A DNA stretch of 64,000 nt, taken from NCBI RefSeq assembly GCF_902686445.1, contig NC_062219.1, positions 46,155,056 to 46,219,055 of the forward strand, read 5' to 3'. This DNA is from Sciurus carolinensis (taxonomy: Eukaryota; Chordata; Mammalia; Rodentia; Sciuridae). The position numbers and the translations under genes were made by a program. The notes below the pieces were generated by a model. It saw nothing but the letters and a program-made list of their open reading frames with translations, was not told where the DNA came from and ran no database searches. Of this stretch, positions 33,031 through 43,598 are shown one piece after another (the stretch's first letter is position 1; each line of letters begins with the position of its first letter).

Positions 33031-34304
33031 AGATGTTTCATTGGTCAAATATGGCCTACAAATGTCTTTTATTTGACCTTTTCAGATTTAAGAAAAATTG
33101 ACTTAGTGGTCAACTTAAAAATCAGGAAAGTTCCCCCCACAAGTGAGGTTTCAGGCTTCCTGAAAAAGCAAATGGTAAGGGAGCAGATACCATTGGCTCC
33201 CACACACATCCCACTGCATCCCCTACGGCTTGGAAGGACAGTTCCCTTATTAACTCAAAGCTCCCTACCTCCAGCAGCATCCTGCCTACAGTTATCAATG
33301 GTAATTTCCTTGTCCCTCAAAAGCCTGATTCTGGGTGTGCTGTAAATATTTTCTCAGGCTGTTCTCAAGAGTGATCCCGACCCAGCTGCCCACACTCATT
33401 AATGCATCTTTCAATGGCTTTCATTTCTTCCCAGTCTGATTTCCCCTCTCCTTCACCATGCTTCTTAGGACCACTTCTTAAATAAGCCGCTTATTCCCAT
33501 AGTCCAATCTCAGGAACAGTTTTGGACAGATCATTACCAGTTCCTCCAATTCAGCAATGCACAGAGCTAAGTATATGACTCTCTCTAGCTTCCACAGCCT
33601 CCATCATTCATTCCCACATCTGCATAAGTACTTGCCCAGACCACTGTGTCTATTCAAATAACCTGCCTGCCCAGAGGACTTCTGAGTATATGATATATAA
33701 ATCTAAGAGCTGACTAACTCCCTTAATTTTACACACACAGAAAGGGAAAAAAAAAAAAAAAAAAGCAAAAGCCACTGAAAGCAATAAGGAGCAAAGTTTT
33801 GCCCAATTAGATAGAATCTAAACTAATGACTCCCTTGCCAGGACTTACCCAGAGGTGGAGGCTGCCTGGGCAGGATCTCCCTAGATTGATGCTCCCACCT
33901 ATTCTCTCATCTTTATCCATTCCATTGTCCTCTTCTTTATTTGCATGACTTTCAAGTGGATTAGACTCCAGATTCCCTGGGAGAGAGTATTAGCTAGTTG
34001 AGAGGAACAGGAGGGAGATGTCTACTTAGCATATACAGAAATACCCACCCCACCTTATACACTCTAAAGGCTGCAGCAGATTAAGAGCAGAAAAAAAGAG
34101 AAAAAATGGGGGTAAGCTGACAGCACCAGAGATGGGACTCTGAAAGGTAAGGAAAACCTCTGGAACCAGGCAGGTGGGGGAAGACAGGTTATGGTTAGAA
34201 ATTCTTTGCAATGAGATTAGAGGACCAAATATGATCTTTTTTCTATCTCAAAAATCTGTAATTGAAAAATATGAATTGAGCCAATCTTGATACATTTTAA
34301 GATT
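33031..34304. other. Unassigned stretch
   Basis: An A-run lies at 33749-33764. The pyrimidine-rich part at 33360-33540 ('atgcttcttaggaccactt', 'cttaaataagccgcttatt') faintly resembles an LTR end, but I could not assign it. Open frames of up to 90 codons show no domain. Confidence 0.4.
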
Positions 34305-34480
34305 AGGGAATTTGAGTCAAAACTTCACTTTCTAAATTGTGTAACTTTTGGCAAGCAGCTTAAATGCTCCCTGGAACTTTTGTTTGTTCATCTGACAAAT
34401 GGGTGTAACAATTACCTTTGCTTTACCTGCCTCATTGGGTTGTTGAGACCAACAAAACCACGTTTATAACAATTCCCATC
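34305..34480 (+). mobile_element. MIR SINE, diverged
   Basis: 'ttgtgtaacttttggcaagc', 'ttgttcatctgacaaatggg' and 'cctcattgggttgttgagac' follow MIR in order. Confidence 0.6.
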
Positions 34481-36090
34481 TATGGGGCATTTGCCATATC
34501 CCAGACACTATGCCAGGAGCTTGTGGAGAGAGCTCCATTCTGATTCACAATAAAGTGCTACAAAAGAAAGGATTAGGTTGGTTCTAGGAAGAGAATGGTC
34601 TGAACAAGAGCAGAAAGGGGACTTTATTACTGTAACTCTGAACTGTCCCCTCAATCCCCCAGCAAAACCTTCAAAAGACCTGAGTAACTCTTAATTATTT
34701 TGGCTACTAAATAGTAATTATTTGGGCTATTCAGCGATGCATTCGAGCCTCTCTGAGGATGAACCCTATGTAACTGGTCATTTTAAGGGCCTCAGGAAGA
34801 AAAAGAATCTCCTGGTTGGAGCCTGGATGATTCCTGGTAAGGACACCTCAGAAAACTCTAACCCAGATCCAAAGGTAAAATCCCTGGAGAAGGATTTCAA
34901 GAAGATGTGACAGATGGATAGAGTTCAGAAAAATGAAAAGACGAAGAAAGACAGGAAGGGCAGATAAGAAGAAGGGGCAATGAAGAGGCAGGACTGGGGT
35001 TGCAGAGAGGATGCCCCCACTGACCCTCCAGCATGGAAGCTTACCCATCACTGCAATGGGTAAGCAGTCCACATTCCTGTGATGACAGTAAGATGAAAAC
35101 CCCAAGTATGGGACTGAACTAAGGCGACACAAGGCCAAGGAAGCACTTGCTTTGTGGGTGCTTTCTTCACTCCCAGTGGGTGCTGTGTTCTGTACCTGCA
35201 GGAACCAGCCTGGCATCCTTAAAGTGCTTCCAGTTTACCTCATTCCAGTCAATTAAGAGATCCATTGGAAGCCCCCTTTGCCCTCTTCTGTGAGTAATCA
35301 CCACAGACTTGACGAATCCAAGGGGAATAGGTCACATCCTGAACAGACAATAGAGAAAAATCAGACTCCCCCAGAAGGGCTGATTTAAGAGCAATTCTGA
35401 AAGCAGTGGCAAAGGGAGATAATTTTTTTTCTCCCTATAGATGTGCACAAAGGACTTTAGAATAGTTCTCCATGCTACCTACCTTGTGAAATTGACAAAG
35501 GTCAGAAAATAAAATTTCCTTCAAGTACATAGGTGTACAATTGATTCGAAGTACTTTCAGAATTAACAGAAGACTGAGTATTGAGGGAATATGTTCAATA
35601 CCAGATCTATATGAAAATGTCCCACAAATTAGAAAAAAAAAGGTGGGGAATCTATATTTATCCATTCATCTGTTAAATATTTGTTAGAATTCTACTATGT
35701 ACCAATTATAGCTCTGGATACCAGGTGACGATCAAAAATAAGATAGATGTGGCCACTCCCTTTCTTTTTCACTTAGAACCTTTAAAGACTCCATTTATAT
35801 ACCATAAAATGCCATCACCACAAGACCATCTGCTACATAAACTACAAAAAGAATCAGTTTTAAAAAATATAGAGACCTACCTCAAATTCTCTGTGAATTA
35901 CTGCTATGATACATTTCCTAACTAAGAGACAAAGATGGGTACAAGTGGAAAGCCAGGTTGGCACTCAAACAATGAGCTCATTTATTGTTCTGTCAAGTAC
36001 ATAGGGTCTAACAGAACAGTTAAGCCACATGTAAAACAGTTCAGAGTTTAAATTCTATTCATTTCTTCTTAAATATATCTTTATTGTATA
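34481..36090. other. Mostly unique stretch with a short hairpin
   Basis: A perfect 9-bp stem with a 9-base loop occurs at 35039-35065 (GCTTACCCA / TGGGTAAGC). 35670-35760 resembles an unnamed ancient repeat ('ctactatgtaccaattatag' ... 'gataccaggtgacgatcaa'). The 122-codon minus-strand frame (34848-35216) has no recognised domain. Confidence 0.4.
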
Positions 36091-36461
36091 CATGGTATGG
36101 TTTTAATGTCCCCTCCCAAAACTCATGTTAAAATTTAATTGCCATTTTAATGATGAGAGCTTTAAGAGGTGATTGGGTCATAAGGGCTCTCGTGATTAAC
36201 GCTGATACCTCAGGAGTCGGTTAGTTACTCTGAGAGTGGGTTTATCATACATGTGGCCCTCTCTTGGCCCCTCTTTATATTGCACATGCTCATTTGCTTT
36301 TCTGCCATGTTATAATGCAGCATAGAGGCCCTCACCAGATACCACTGCCATGCTTTTGAACTTCCTAGTCTTCGGAACCATGAGCCAAATTAGCTTCTGT
36401 TGTTCATAATGTACCCAATCTCTGGTATTCTGTAATAGCAGAGAATATGGACTAAGATAAC
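36091..36461 (+). mobile_element. MaLR LTR, MST/THE1-like
   Basis: 'catggtatggttttaatgtc', 'aaaatttaattgccatttta', 'aagaggtgattgggtcataa', 'ctgccatgttataatgcagc' and the end 'gaatatggactaagataaca' follow MST-type LTRs. Confidence 0.75.
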
Positions 36462-36799
36462 ACCTACTAGGGACAGAAATTATGTGTATGTTTCTAAAGA
36501 ACACATGGAAAAGTGAAATGCATGATTATGTTCCCTTATGGTCAGCATTCTACCTAGTAAGATGTCACCCTTATATGTAGGATACTAACCACACAGGACA
36601 CACAGCAGCACCTGCTAAGTACCAATAGAATTGTAAACTCAATAAGCACAATAGGGGTCTAAGGTGTCCTACGATAATTTCCCACATAACCTGATTAAAA
36701 TGGAACTAATTATCTCTCCTTGAACCATGCCCCTTCTCTTGCTTTCCATTTTAGTCAATGGGGAAAACATTCACTTAAGCCAGACCTACCAAAATCTTT

Positions 36800-37460
36800 T
36801 TCTATATATTCCACAATCAATTGGTTACCAATATTGGTTGTTTTTAAGGTCTTAAATCTTAAATCCAGCCCTATCCATTTACACTGTCATTGTCTAAATT
36901 CAGATCCTTCTTGGTCACTTGGACTATTCGAACAGACCATCACCTCCTATCTTCTTTCTCTCCATAGCCAAAATCATCCTTGATACTGCCACCAGGTAAC
37001 TTTCCACATTTATTTCCCCTATTATTCATTAAGTCTAAACTTCTAGGCAAGGCATGATGCAAAAAGTCCTGAAAAACTGATAAATTCATGCCCAAATTTC
37101 TGCTGCCCATTTACTTCTTCCATGAATGCCTACTCATGTCTTGATACTTTGCACATTTAGACCCAAAGTCTGAGAAGGTCTTCCTTGCCCTCCTCATACA
37201 GCAAACTCTTCCTCATCTTTAGAAACTCTGCTAGGGTAGAGGTAGTTCCCTCCACAATGTTGTCAGACAACATGCTTTTTCATTGGTTACAACATTAGTC
37301 AAGCTTATTTATAAGGATATGCTCATCTGAATGAGCAACAAAATAATGGTGCAACCTATTATTCTTTGTGAACAAATAATGGGATTTTGAAGGACAAGGA
37401 CATATTTCTGGTGTTTAGCACAAGCCTGGCATATAGTAAATTTTCAATAAATACCTAAGC
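36800..37460 (+). mobile_element. L2 LINE 3' portion
   Basis: 'cacttggactattcgaacag' matches the conserved L2 word for 'cctggactattgcaatag'. It is followed by 'gatactgccaccaggtaact', 'ttaagtctaaacttctaggc' and the terminal 'caagcctggcatatagtaaa' with 'ttttcaataaatacc'. The two open frames overlapping it are not genes. Confidence 0.6.
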
Positions 37461-37650
37461 TTTAAAGAATGGGTTGGATATACACAAAACAGAGAAATAT
37501 ATCAAACAAGAGCAGTCAGGAACAGCTTTGTGGATAATATTGGGCTCTACTTCTAAAAATGGGATATGAGTTGGACAGGAAGAAATGAGGCAGAGATGTC
37601 CATTTAAAAACAACTACGTGAATAAGACCATAAAGGGTTAGGTAGAGATA

Positions 37651-37757
37651 ATTTTTTCCCCTGGCACTGGGGATTGAACCCAGAGGCTCCTCTACCACTG
37701 AGCTACATCCCCAGCCCTTTTAATTTTTTTTAATTTTGAGAGTCTTACTACAGGCTG
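37651..37757 (-). mobile_element. B1-dID SINE, 5'-truncated
   Basis: The ID part is intact ('ctggcactggggattgaacc', 'ctaccactgagctacatccc'). Only a remnant of the B1 part follows ('ttttgagagtcttactacag'). Confidence 0.8.
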
Positions 37758-37864
37758 CATTGGAGAGAATTTTTGAAAAGGTCTGTTTGGCTGTAGCAAA
37801 TGACCATGAATAACATCTGAAGTTCTTATCACAACTGCTAAGGTCCCAATTATGATTACGTACG

Positions 37865-38220
37865 TGTGAAGATTTCCTTACTTTCCAAATCCTACTTCAC
37901 TGCACCCAGTCTGCCTTCTTTCTTGCTTGCTGAAACACCAAGCTTATGTCTGCTTTAGGGCCTTTTTCCATTGTTGATTCTTGAAGGATGGCAAATGTGG
38001 AGTTAAAAGGTAATCTTTTCTAAGAGTACTTCTCTGTTCCCCTTTGAACCACCCTCTCTATCTTTGTTCCTTCATACCAGTTACCACTCTGAAAATTTTA
38101 TGTATTTAATTGCTTGGGTTTTGTTGAAATATCATCCAACCTTTACCCCATCACTGTATCTCCAGTCTAGAATACTGCTTGGCACAATAGTATGTATGCA
38201 GTAAGTATTATTCAAATGAC
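37865..38220 (+). mobile_element. L2 LINE 3' end
   Basis: 'aaatcctacttcactgcacc', 'gtctgctttagggccttttt', 'catcactgtatctccagtct' and 'gaatactgcttggcacaata' match the L2 3' end in order. Confidence 0.6.
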
Positions 38221-39479
38221 TGCAGTGTTAGCTGAGACTAGCAATTGGAGTGAACAGGAGTGAATTGGAGCACAGGGCTCTGAACTAAACAAGTATTTGC
38301 ACTGCACTTTTTTTTTTTAACTTGGAAGTGACATCAAAGTTGTATATTTAAAGATATCTTTAAATGAAAATGCAAACTACTTTAAAAACAGGGAGATGCT
38401 AGAAAAGGGCTCTGAGAAATCCTCAAATATTCGACCTCTTTTATAAAGCATCCATATTTTAGTCAATTTGCTTAGAAACATTTTTAAATAGCCAATTTGG
38501 TTATTTCTACCACTACAATCAGCATTTACAAATTTTAGATTAACTGTAGCATTCATTGTTTTTAAAAGAAAATTGTATTCTCATATTCTTAGGGAAACAC
38601 AGAGTAATCCCATTTCAGTCCTTTTCATACTTTTAAAAACACTTTCCAAAATCAGAATAGCAACCACTGAATCTTAACTTGTATTTATGTTCCTGGGCCA
38701 AAATAAATGGAATTTAAAATAGACCAACCATGTCAAATTCAACACAACCACTGTGTATATGCAAACTTGTTTGGGTTCTCCCTTTCATAGAATTTTGTCT
38801 AATTTTTAGGTTTTGGGGTTGAAAAAATATCACACTCATACTCTAGACATAGGAACAATGACTTCAGGACACAGACTCATGTGAATGTATATGGCACATA
38901 CGGCAACTACACAGTGAATCTGGACAGTGAGGTGAGTTAATTTTATCTAAATTTCACATTGGGACATAAAGTGGAAAATGGTAAGGTTAGATTTATAAGC
39001 ATGAATTTCCATTCAATCCCAAATTTCTAAGATTCTACCCTGTGCAAATACCTAAAAAAAAATTGTTTTGACTGTAATAAAATTGTCTCTGTGATTTTAA
39101 AATAGATTTAAATACTTGGAGAACTATGGCTGGTACTCCTGCTACCCCATCACTACTCTGTTTTGTGCAGCAATAACCTTTTTCTTTATTAATAGAAGGT
39201 TCTTGATACTTTCCAGTTCTTTAATGGCAATGTAGTTTCCCTACAATCTACCCCTCTCCACTGACTGGGAAAGCAAGAACAATACTATTTGAGGACTCCG
39301 AGAAGGTAGAAAGACTAGGGAAGACACACAGAACTTGGAGAGATACTCAGCATAGGAATTTGTTTCCTGGTTGTTTCTTAATGTCATCACCCTGAGGATG
39401 GGTCGTAGTCAGAGCAGATCTGTAATACAGATAGCTAAAACGAGAGAAACTGCCATCTGTCTAGCTTGAGGGGCAATGA
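38221..39479. other. Unique AT-rich stretch
   Basis: No recognised repeat or gene and no open frame of 60 codons or more. Confidence 0.45.
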
Positions 39480-39990
39480 AAGGAGACCCTGAAGTCAGAC
39501 AATGGAAGAGAAATCCCAAAGGGTGAAAGACAGGAAGAGAAAATCCCTCATACTATGTAAGAGCACAAAAATCTCAGCCTAACTCAAAAACATGTACATG
39601 TGTAGGATAAACCCATGCAGTATAGCAAAGGCTTAGAGAACTGAACTGAGATTTGAGCCACTGCTAACAGAAACGAGATGGAATTCATCAGGTTAATTGT
39701 CTATTGAAACCCAAACAGGTATTCATCCACTAAAACCAAACATTCTTCAGAAGACTGTAATAGAATTCCAAGTCTATGACATTAGGTACAGGGTATAGTC
39801 AACTACTTGACAAAAAAGTAGGAATATGTAAGCCAGTTTGAAACGAAAAGACAACAAAAGCCAATCCTGAGATGACTCAGATGTTAGTTAACATTATCAA
39901 AGATGTTAAAGCAGCTACAATAATTCTGCTACAAGAAGAAACAAACCTAAAATGAATGAAAATTTCAGCAGAGAAATATAAGGTACGAGA

Positions 39991-39991
39991 C

Positions 39992-40052
<61 letters not shown>
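39991..40052 (+). repeat. (GA)n microsatellite
   Basis: About 30 GA units with one AAAG interruption near the left end. The minus-strand frame that turns this into an LSLSLS run is an artefact. Confidence 0.95.
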
Positions 40053-40054
<2 letters not shown>

Positions 40055-40372
40055 AAACTGGATATTTTTAACTGAAAAAAATGTAATATCTGAAATTTTA
40101 AAAAATGATTGAATAAACTTAATAATAGAGGAAAAGGCAGAGAAATTTAAAAGATAGCAACAGAAATTATTCAATATGAAGAAAAGAAAGAACATAGAAT
40201 TAAAAAGAATAAACCAGTCTGAGAGATCCTTGAGACAAAAATACAAAAAGAAAAAAAAAAAAATCTGAAATATTGTTAACTGGAGAAAAAGAGAAGACTA
40301 GTGAGGCAGAAAAGAATAGTTGAAGGAATAATGGCTGAGCACATCTCAAATTAGATAAAAGTACATAGATGA

Positions 40373-40404
40373 ACTTAAGACTCATGAAACTTAAGACTCA
40401 TGAA
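40373..40404 (+). repeat. Perfect 16-base tandem duplication
   Basis: ACTTAAGACTCATGAA occurs twice with no spacer (40373-40388, 40389-40404). A perfect duplication inside an otherwise heavily decayed L1 indicates a recent slippage event. Confidence 0.9.
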
Positions 40405-40679
40405 ACCCAAACAGAATAAATTTAAAGGAAACCATGCATAGATATATCATAACAAAGTTGCCAAAACATAAAAGGAAAAAAAAAATCTTGAAATGAGCTA
40501 CAAAAAAGTGACACATTACATATAGGAGAGAAAATATTCCAATAGTTACAGAATTCTCATCAGAAACCATGTAGATCAAAAACAATACAGCATTATTTTC
40601 AGAGTATTAAAAGAAAAAAGCTGTGCAACCAAACCTCTCTATCCAGAAAATATATCATTCTGTAATAGAAAAAATAAAG

Positions 40680-41026
40680 CTATCTCCTAGAAAACCCTAA
40701 GGAGTCTTTTAAAAATCTATTATAGCCAATAAATGAGTTCGGCAAGTTTGCAAGATAAAACATCCATATATTTAAAAAATAAACTTTAAGACAGTAACAA
40801 CGACTAATCAAAATAATCCATTTTAATAGTATCAAAAGTAATTATATATTAAGGAATAAATTTAACAAAAGAAAAGACATACACACTGAAAAGTATAAAG
40901 CACTACTGAAAAAATTTAAGACTAAATAAATGGATGTTTATTGAATTTTTATTGGAAGATTTAATATCATTAATATACAAAACTCCCCAATCCAATCTAG
41001 ATCCAATATAATTTTTGCCAAAAGGG
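40680..41026 (+). mobile_element. L1 ORF2 reverse-transcriptase-end fragment, out of order
   Basis: 'atagccaataaatgagttcg', 'gcaagtttgcaagataaaac', 'aggaataaatttaacaaaag', 'cacactgaaaagtataaagc' and 'attggaagatttaatatcat' are words from the part of ORF2 after the RT catalytic core. Here they sit between two pieces of the ORF1-like region, upstream of the endonuclease part. No poly-A tail ends the fragment, so it is not a plain retroposed 3' end. Confidence 0.7.
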
Positions 41027-41539
41027 TTTCAGATAAAGAAAAATTTTAAAATTTTTTGCCTGGGTTCCTGCTTTACGAGAAATGCTGAAAAAAGTTGTTC
41101 CTAACAAACAAATAGTATCAAAGAAAAAGCATAAGAAATAGGAATATACAAAATGCTATAACTTTCTCATTTAATTCTCTAAATATAACTTCTTTAAGCA
41201 AAATCAAAACATTTTCTAGTAGTTTTTCAATGTTTATAGATGCAATACATATGACAATCATAATGTAAAAAGATATCAGGGCATGGTAATGAAACCTATA
41301 TGCAAGATATCTATATTTAACCTGAAGTGATAAACTATTAACTCAAAGTGGACAGAAAAAATCCAAATTGACATAGCCAAAAATCAATAATTTGAAATTC
41401 AATACCAAAATGTACTTAAATAATAATAATAAAAAAAGGCAGGAAAGGAGAAGAGAAAGTTCAAAGAGCAGAGAGAATAAACAGGAAAGAAATGATAAAA
41501 GTATAAGTTCATATCCAAAAATACTACGGGGTTTTGTTA

Positions 41540-43200
41540 AATGCTAAATAAATAAATAAAAGGTGGAGATCAAAAGAGTGATTTAAAAAACTGAACCAAA
41601 TTATACACTTTCTAAAAGATACATACTTCAAATGCAAAGAAAGTTTCATAGAAAATGAACATAAAAGTGTAACATACAAACATTAACCATACAAAGGCCA
41701 GAGTTGCCATATAAAAGTAGATAAATTAACTTCAAGACAAAATGCATTACCACACATAAAAAGGATGTTTCATAATGATAGACAATTCATCAGGAAACAA
41801 AATAATTATAAATGCATATATGCTTGATAATAAACCTTCAAAATACATAAAACAAAAATTAATATTAACATGAGAACCAGACCATTCCAAAATCATAGTT
41901 AGAGATCTTATCACCCCCTCTCTTGGTGACTGAGAGAACTATTTTTAAAAACATATAAATCAGCATAGACCTGAAAGTTTGAATGACACTATCAATCAAC
42001 TTGATCTAATAAACATTTATAGAATCCTGCATCTTACAACTGCAGAGTATTCCCTTTTTCAAATGTGCATACACATTTGCCAAGAGAGAATACAGACTGG
42101 GATTTTAAACAAGTCTTAAAAAACTTAAATGGTTCAAAAATCATATAAAATATATCCTCTGACCACAACTGAATTTAATTAGAAATCAATAACATTAAGA
42201 TATCTAGGTAGAGGGGGGTAAAGGGAGGGGATGCAGGGTAGGAAGGATAGTAGAGTGAAACAGACATTATTACCTCATGTACATACATGACTGGATGACC
42301 AATGTGATCCTACAATATGTAAATCAGAAAAATGTGAAATTATACTCCATTTAAGTATGATTTATCAAAATGCATAAATACAGTCTACTTTCATGTACAA
42401 CTAATTAGAACAAATAAATTAATAAAAAAGATATTTAGGATATCCTCAAATATCTGGAAGTTAAACCACTTTTTAAATATATGGATAAAAATCACAAGAG
42501 AAATCAGAAAATTGTTTTAACTGAAACTACAGCATATCAAAACTTGTGGGATGAATCTGAAGTGATTTTCGGGAAATTTATGTGTTTTTGTTAAATTAAA
42601 ATAAAAATTCACTATAAATCAATCTTGAGGTCCTACCTCAAGGATATAGAAACAAAAGTAAACTCAAAGTACCCAGAAGGTTGGAAATAACAAAATATTA
42701 GAAACAAATGTGATGGGAAACGATGGAGAAAAGTAACCAAGTCAAAAATTGGTTCTTTGAAAATGAGCAAAATGGACAAAACTCCAGTGACATTAAGAAA
42801 AAGGAGAACAGAAAGCAATATCAGAAAAGATTTATCAATACAGATCTTACAATTAAGATTAAAAGAAAAAACTAAGAACAATTCTATGCCAAACAATTTG
42901 ACAACTTAGATGAACGGGACAAATTCTTTAAGAAATAAGTCAGTAAAATTGACACAAGAAGAAACTGAAAGTGAAGATCCATTTATCTATAAAAGAAATT
43001 TAGTTCTTTATCAAAAAATGTCCCCCCGAAGCAACTCCAAGCCTAGGTGATTTTACCAGTAAATTCTAATAAACATTCAAGGACCAAAACCAGTATCATA
43101 TGAAAATTATCAGACAACTGATGAGTAGGAAACACTATTCAACTAGTTTTTACATGACCAGTATAATCCAACATCAAAATCTGAGTAAGAACATTATAAA
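41540..43200 (+). mobile_element. Decayed L1 ORF2 (endonuclease to early RT region)
   Basis: ORF2-type words are in correct order. They include 'aacttcaagacaaaatgcat', 'gatgtttcataatgatagac', 'aacactatcaatcaacttga' (approximate), 'tgcagagtattccctttttc', 'cctctgaccacaactgaatt', 'ggttctttgaaaatgagcaa' and 'gattttaccagtaaattcta'. It breaks off before the catalytic RT core. All frames carry stops. It continues from the ORF1-like region upstream, making a roughly 3.7-kb old L1 lacking its 3' part. Confidence 0.75.
42209..42427 (+). mobile_element. Younger L1 3' end nested in old L1 ORF2, with TSD
   Basis: A G-rich tract, then 'cagacattattacctcatgt', 'gtgatcctacaatatgtaaa', 'ttaagtatgatttatcaaaa' and an A-rich tail match the element at 24027-24440. 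TSDs are AAGATATCTAGG (42197-42208) and AAGATATTTAGG (42428-42439). Host ORF2 words continue across the gap. Confidence 0.9.
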
Positions 43201-43376
43201 TCATAAAGTCATAAAAATGATAAAAGCGGAGCTACATACTATGCACCCCTGACACAAAGCCTTGAACTATACACAAATGATGTTAGTTACAGGAAGAACC
43301 TTAAAGGTCCTGGTCATAATAAAGCATAGAGTAAAACACAACATGAATTCCATGTATGCTTTTCTAATGATTTTAT

Positions 43377-43598
43377 TCTATAGCAAACTATAGCCCAAAG
43401 GCCAAATCCGGTCCAGGTCTGTTTTTTATACTGCCTACAGGCTAAGAACAGGTTTCCATTTTTAAATTGCTTGGGAAAGAAAAGGAAGAGAGGAAGGAAG
43501 AAAGGAATGAATGAATATAGCAGTGATATGACCCACAAAGCCAAAAATTTATGAATTTAATAGTATTTACTATCTGGCCTTTGCATAAAAACTGTTAT
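43377..43598 (-). mobile_element. hAT-Charlie-type non-autonomous element
   Basis: 'agcaaactatagcccaaagg', 'ccaaatccggtccaggtctg', 'tgacccacaaagccaaaaat' and 'tttactatctggcctttgc' match the complement of a common mammalian hAT-type element. That element carries the 'gggccagatagtaaatattt' word. The exact subfamily was not resolved. Confidence 0.6.

Larger units (their letters stand above)
39480..41400 (+). mobile_element. Old L1M/HAL1-like 5' part with ORF1-like sequence
   Basis: Nucleotide words of the old L1/HAL1 ORF1 region appear in order. They include 'agcaacagaaattattcaat', 'atggctgagcacatctcaaa', 'gatatatcataacaaagttg', 'aaaaaagtgacacattacat', 'ttctcatcagaaaccatgta' and 'tttcagagtattaaaagaaa'. 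After a foreign block (40680-41026) it resumes with 'tttcagataaagaaaaattt' and 'ctgctttacgagaaatgctg'. Many stops and frameshifts are present and no ORF survives. A (GA)n run and a 16-base tandem lie inside it. Confidence 0.7.

Noticed and set aside
39965..40246. 93-codon frame with an LSLSLS run
   Set aside because: Translation of a (GA)n microsatellite inside a decayed L1.
39480..43200. A recently active full-length L1
   Set aside because: Stops and frameshifts in all frames, internal rearrangement, and the 3' part is missing.
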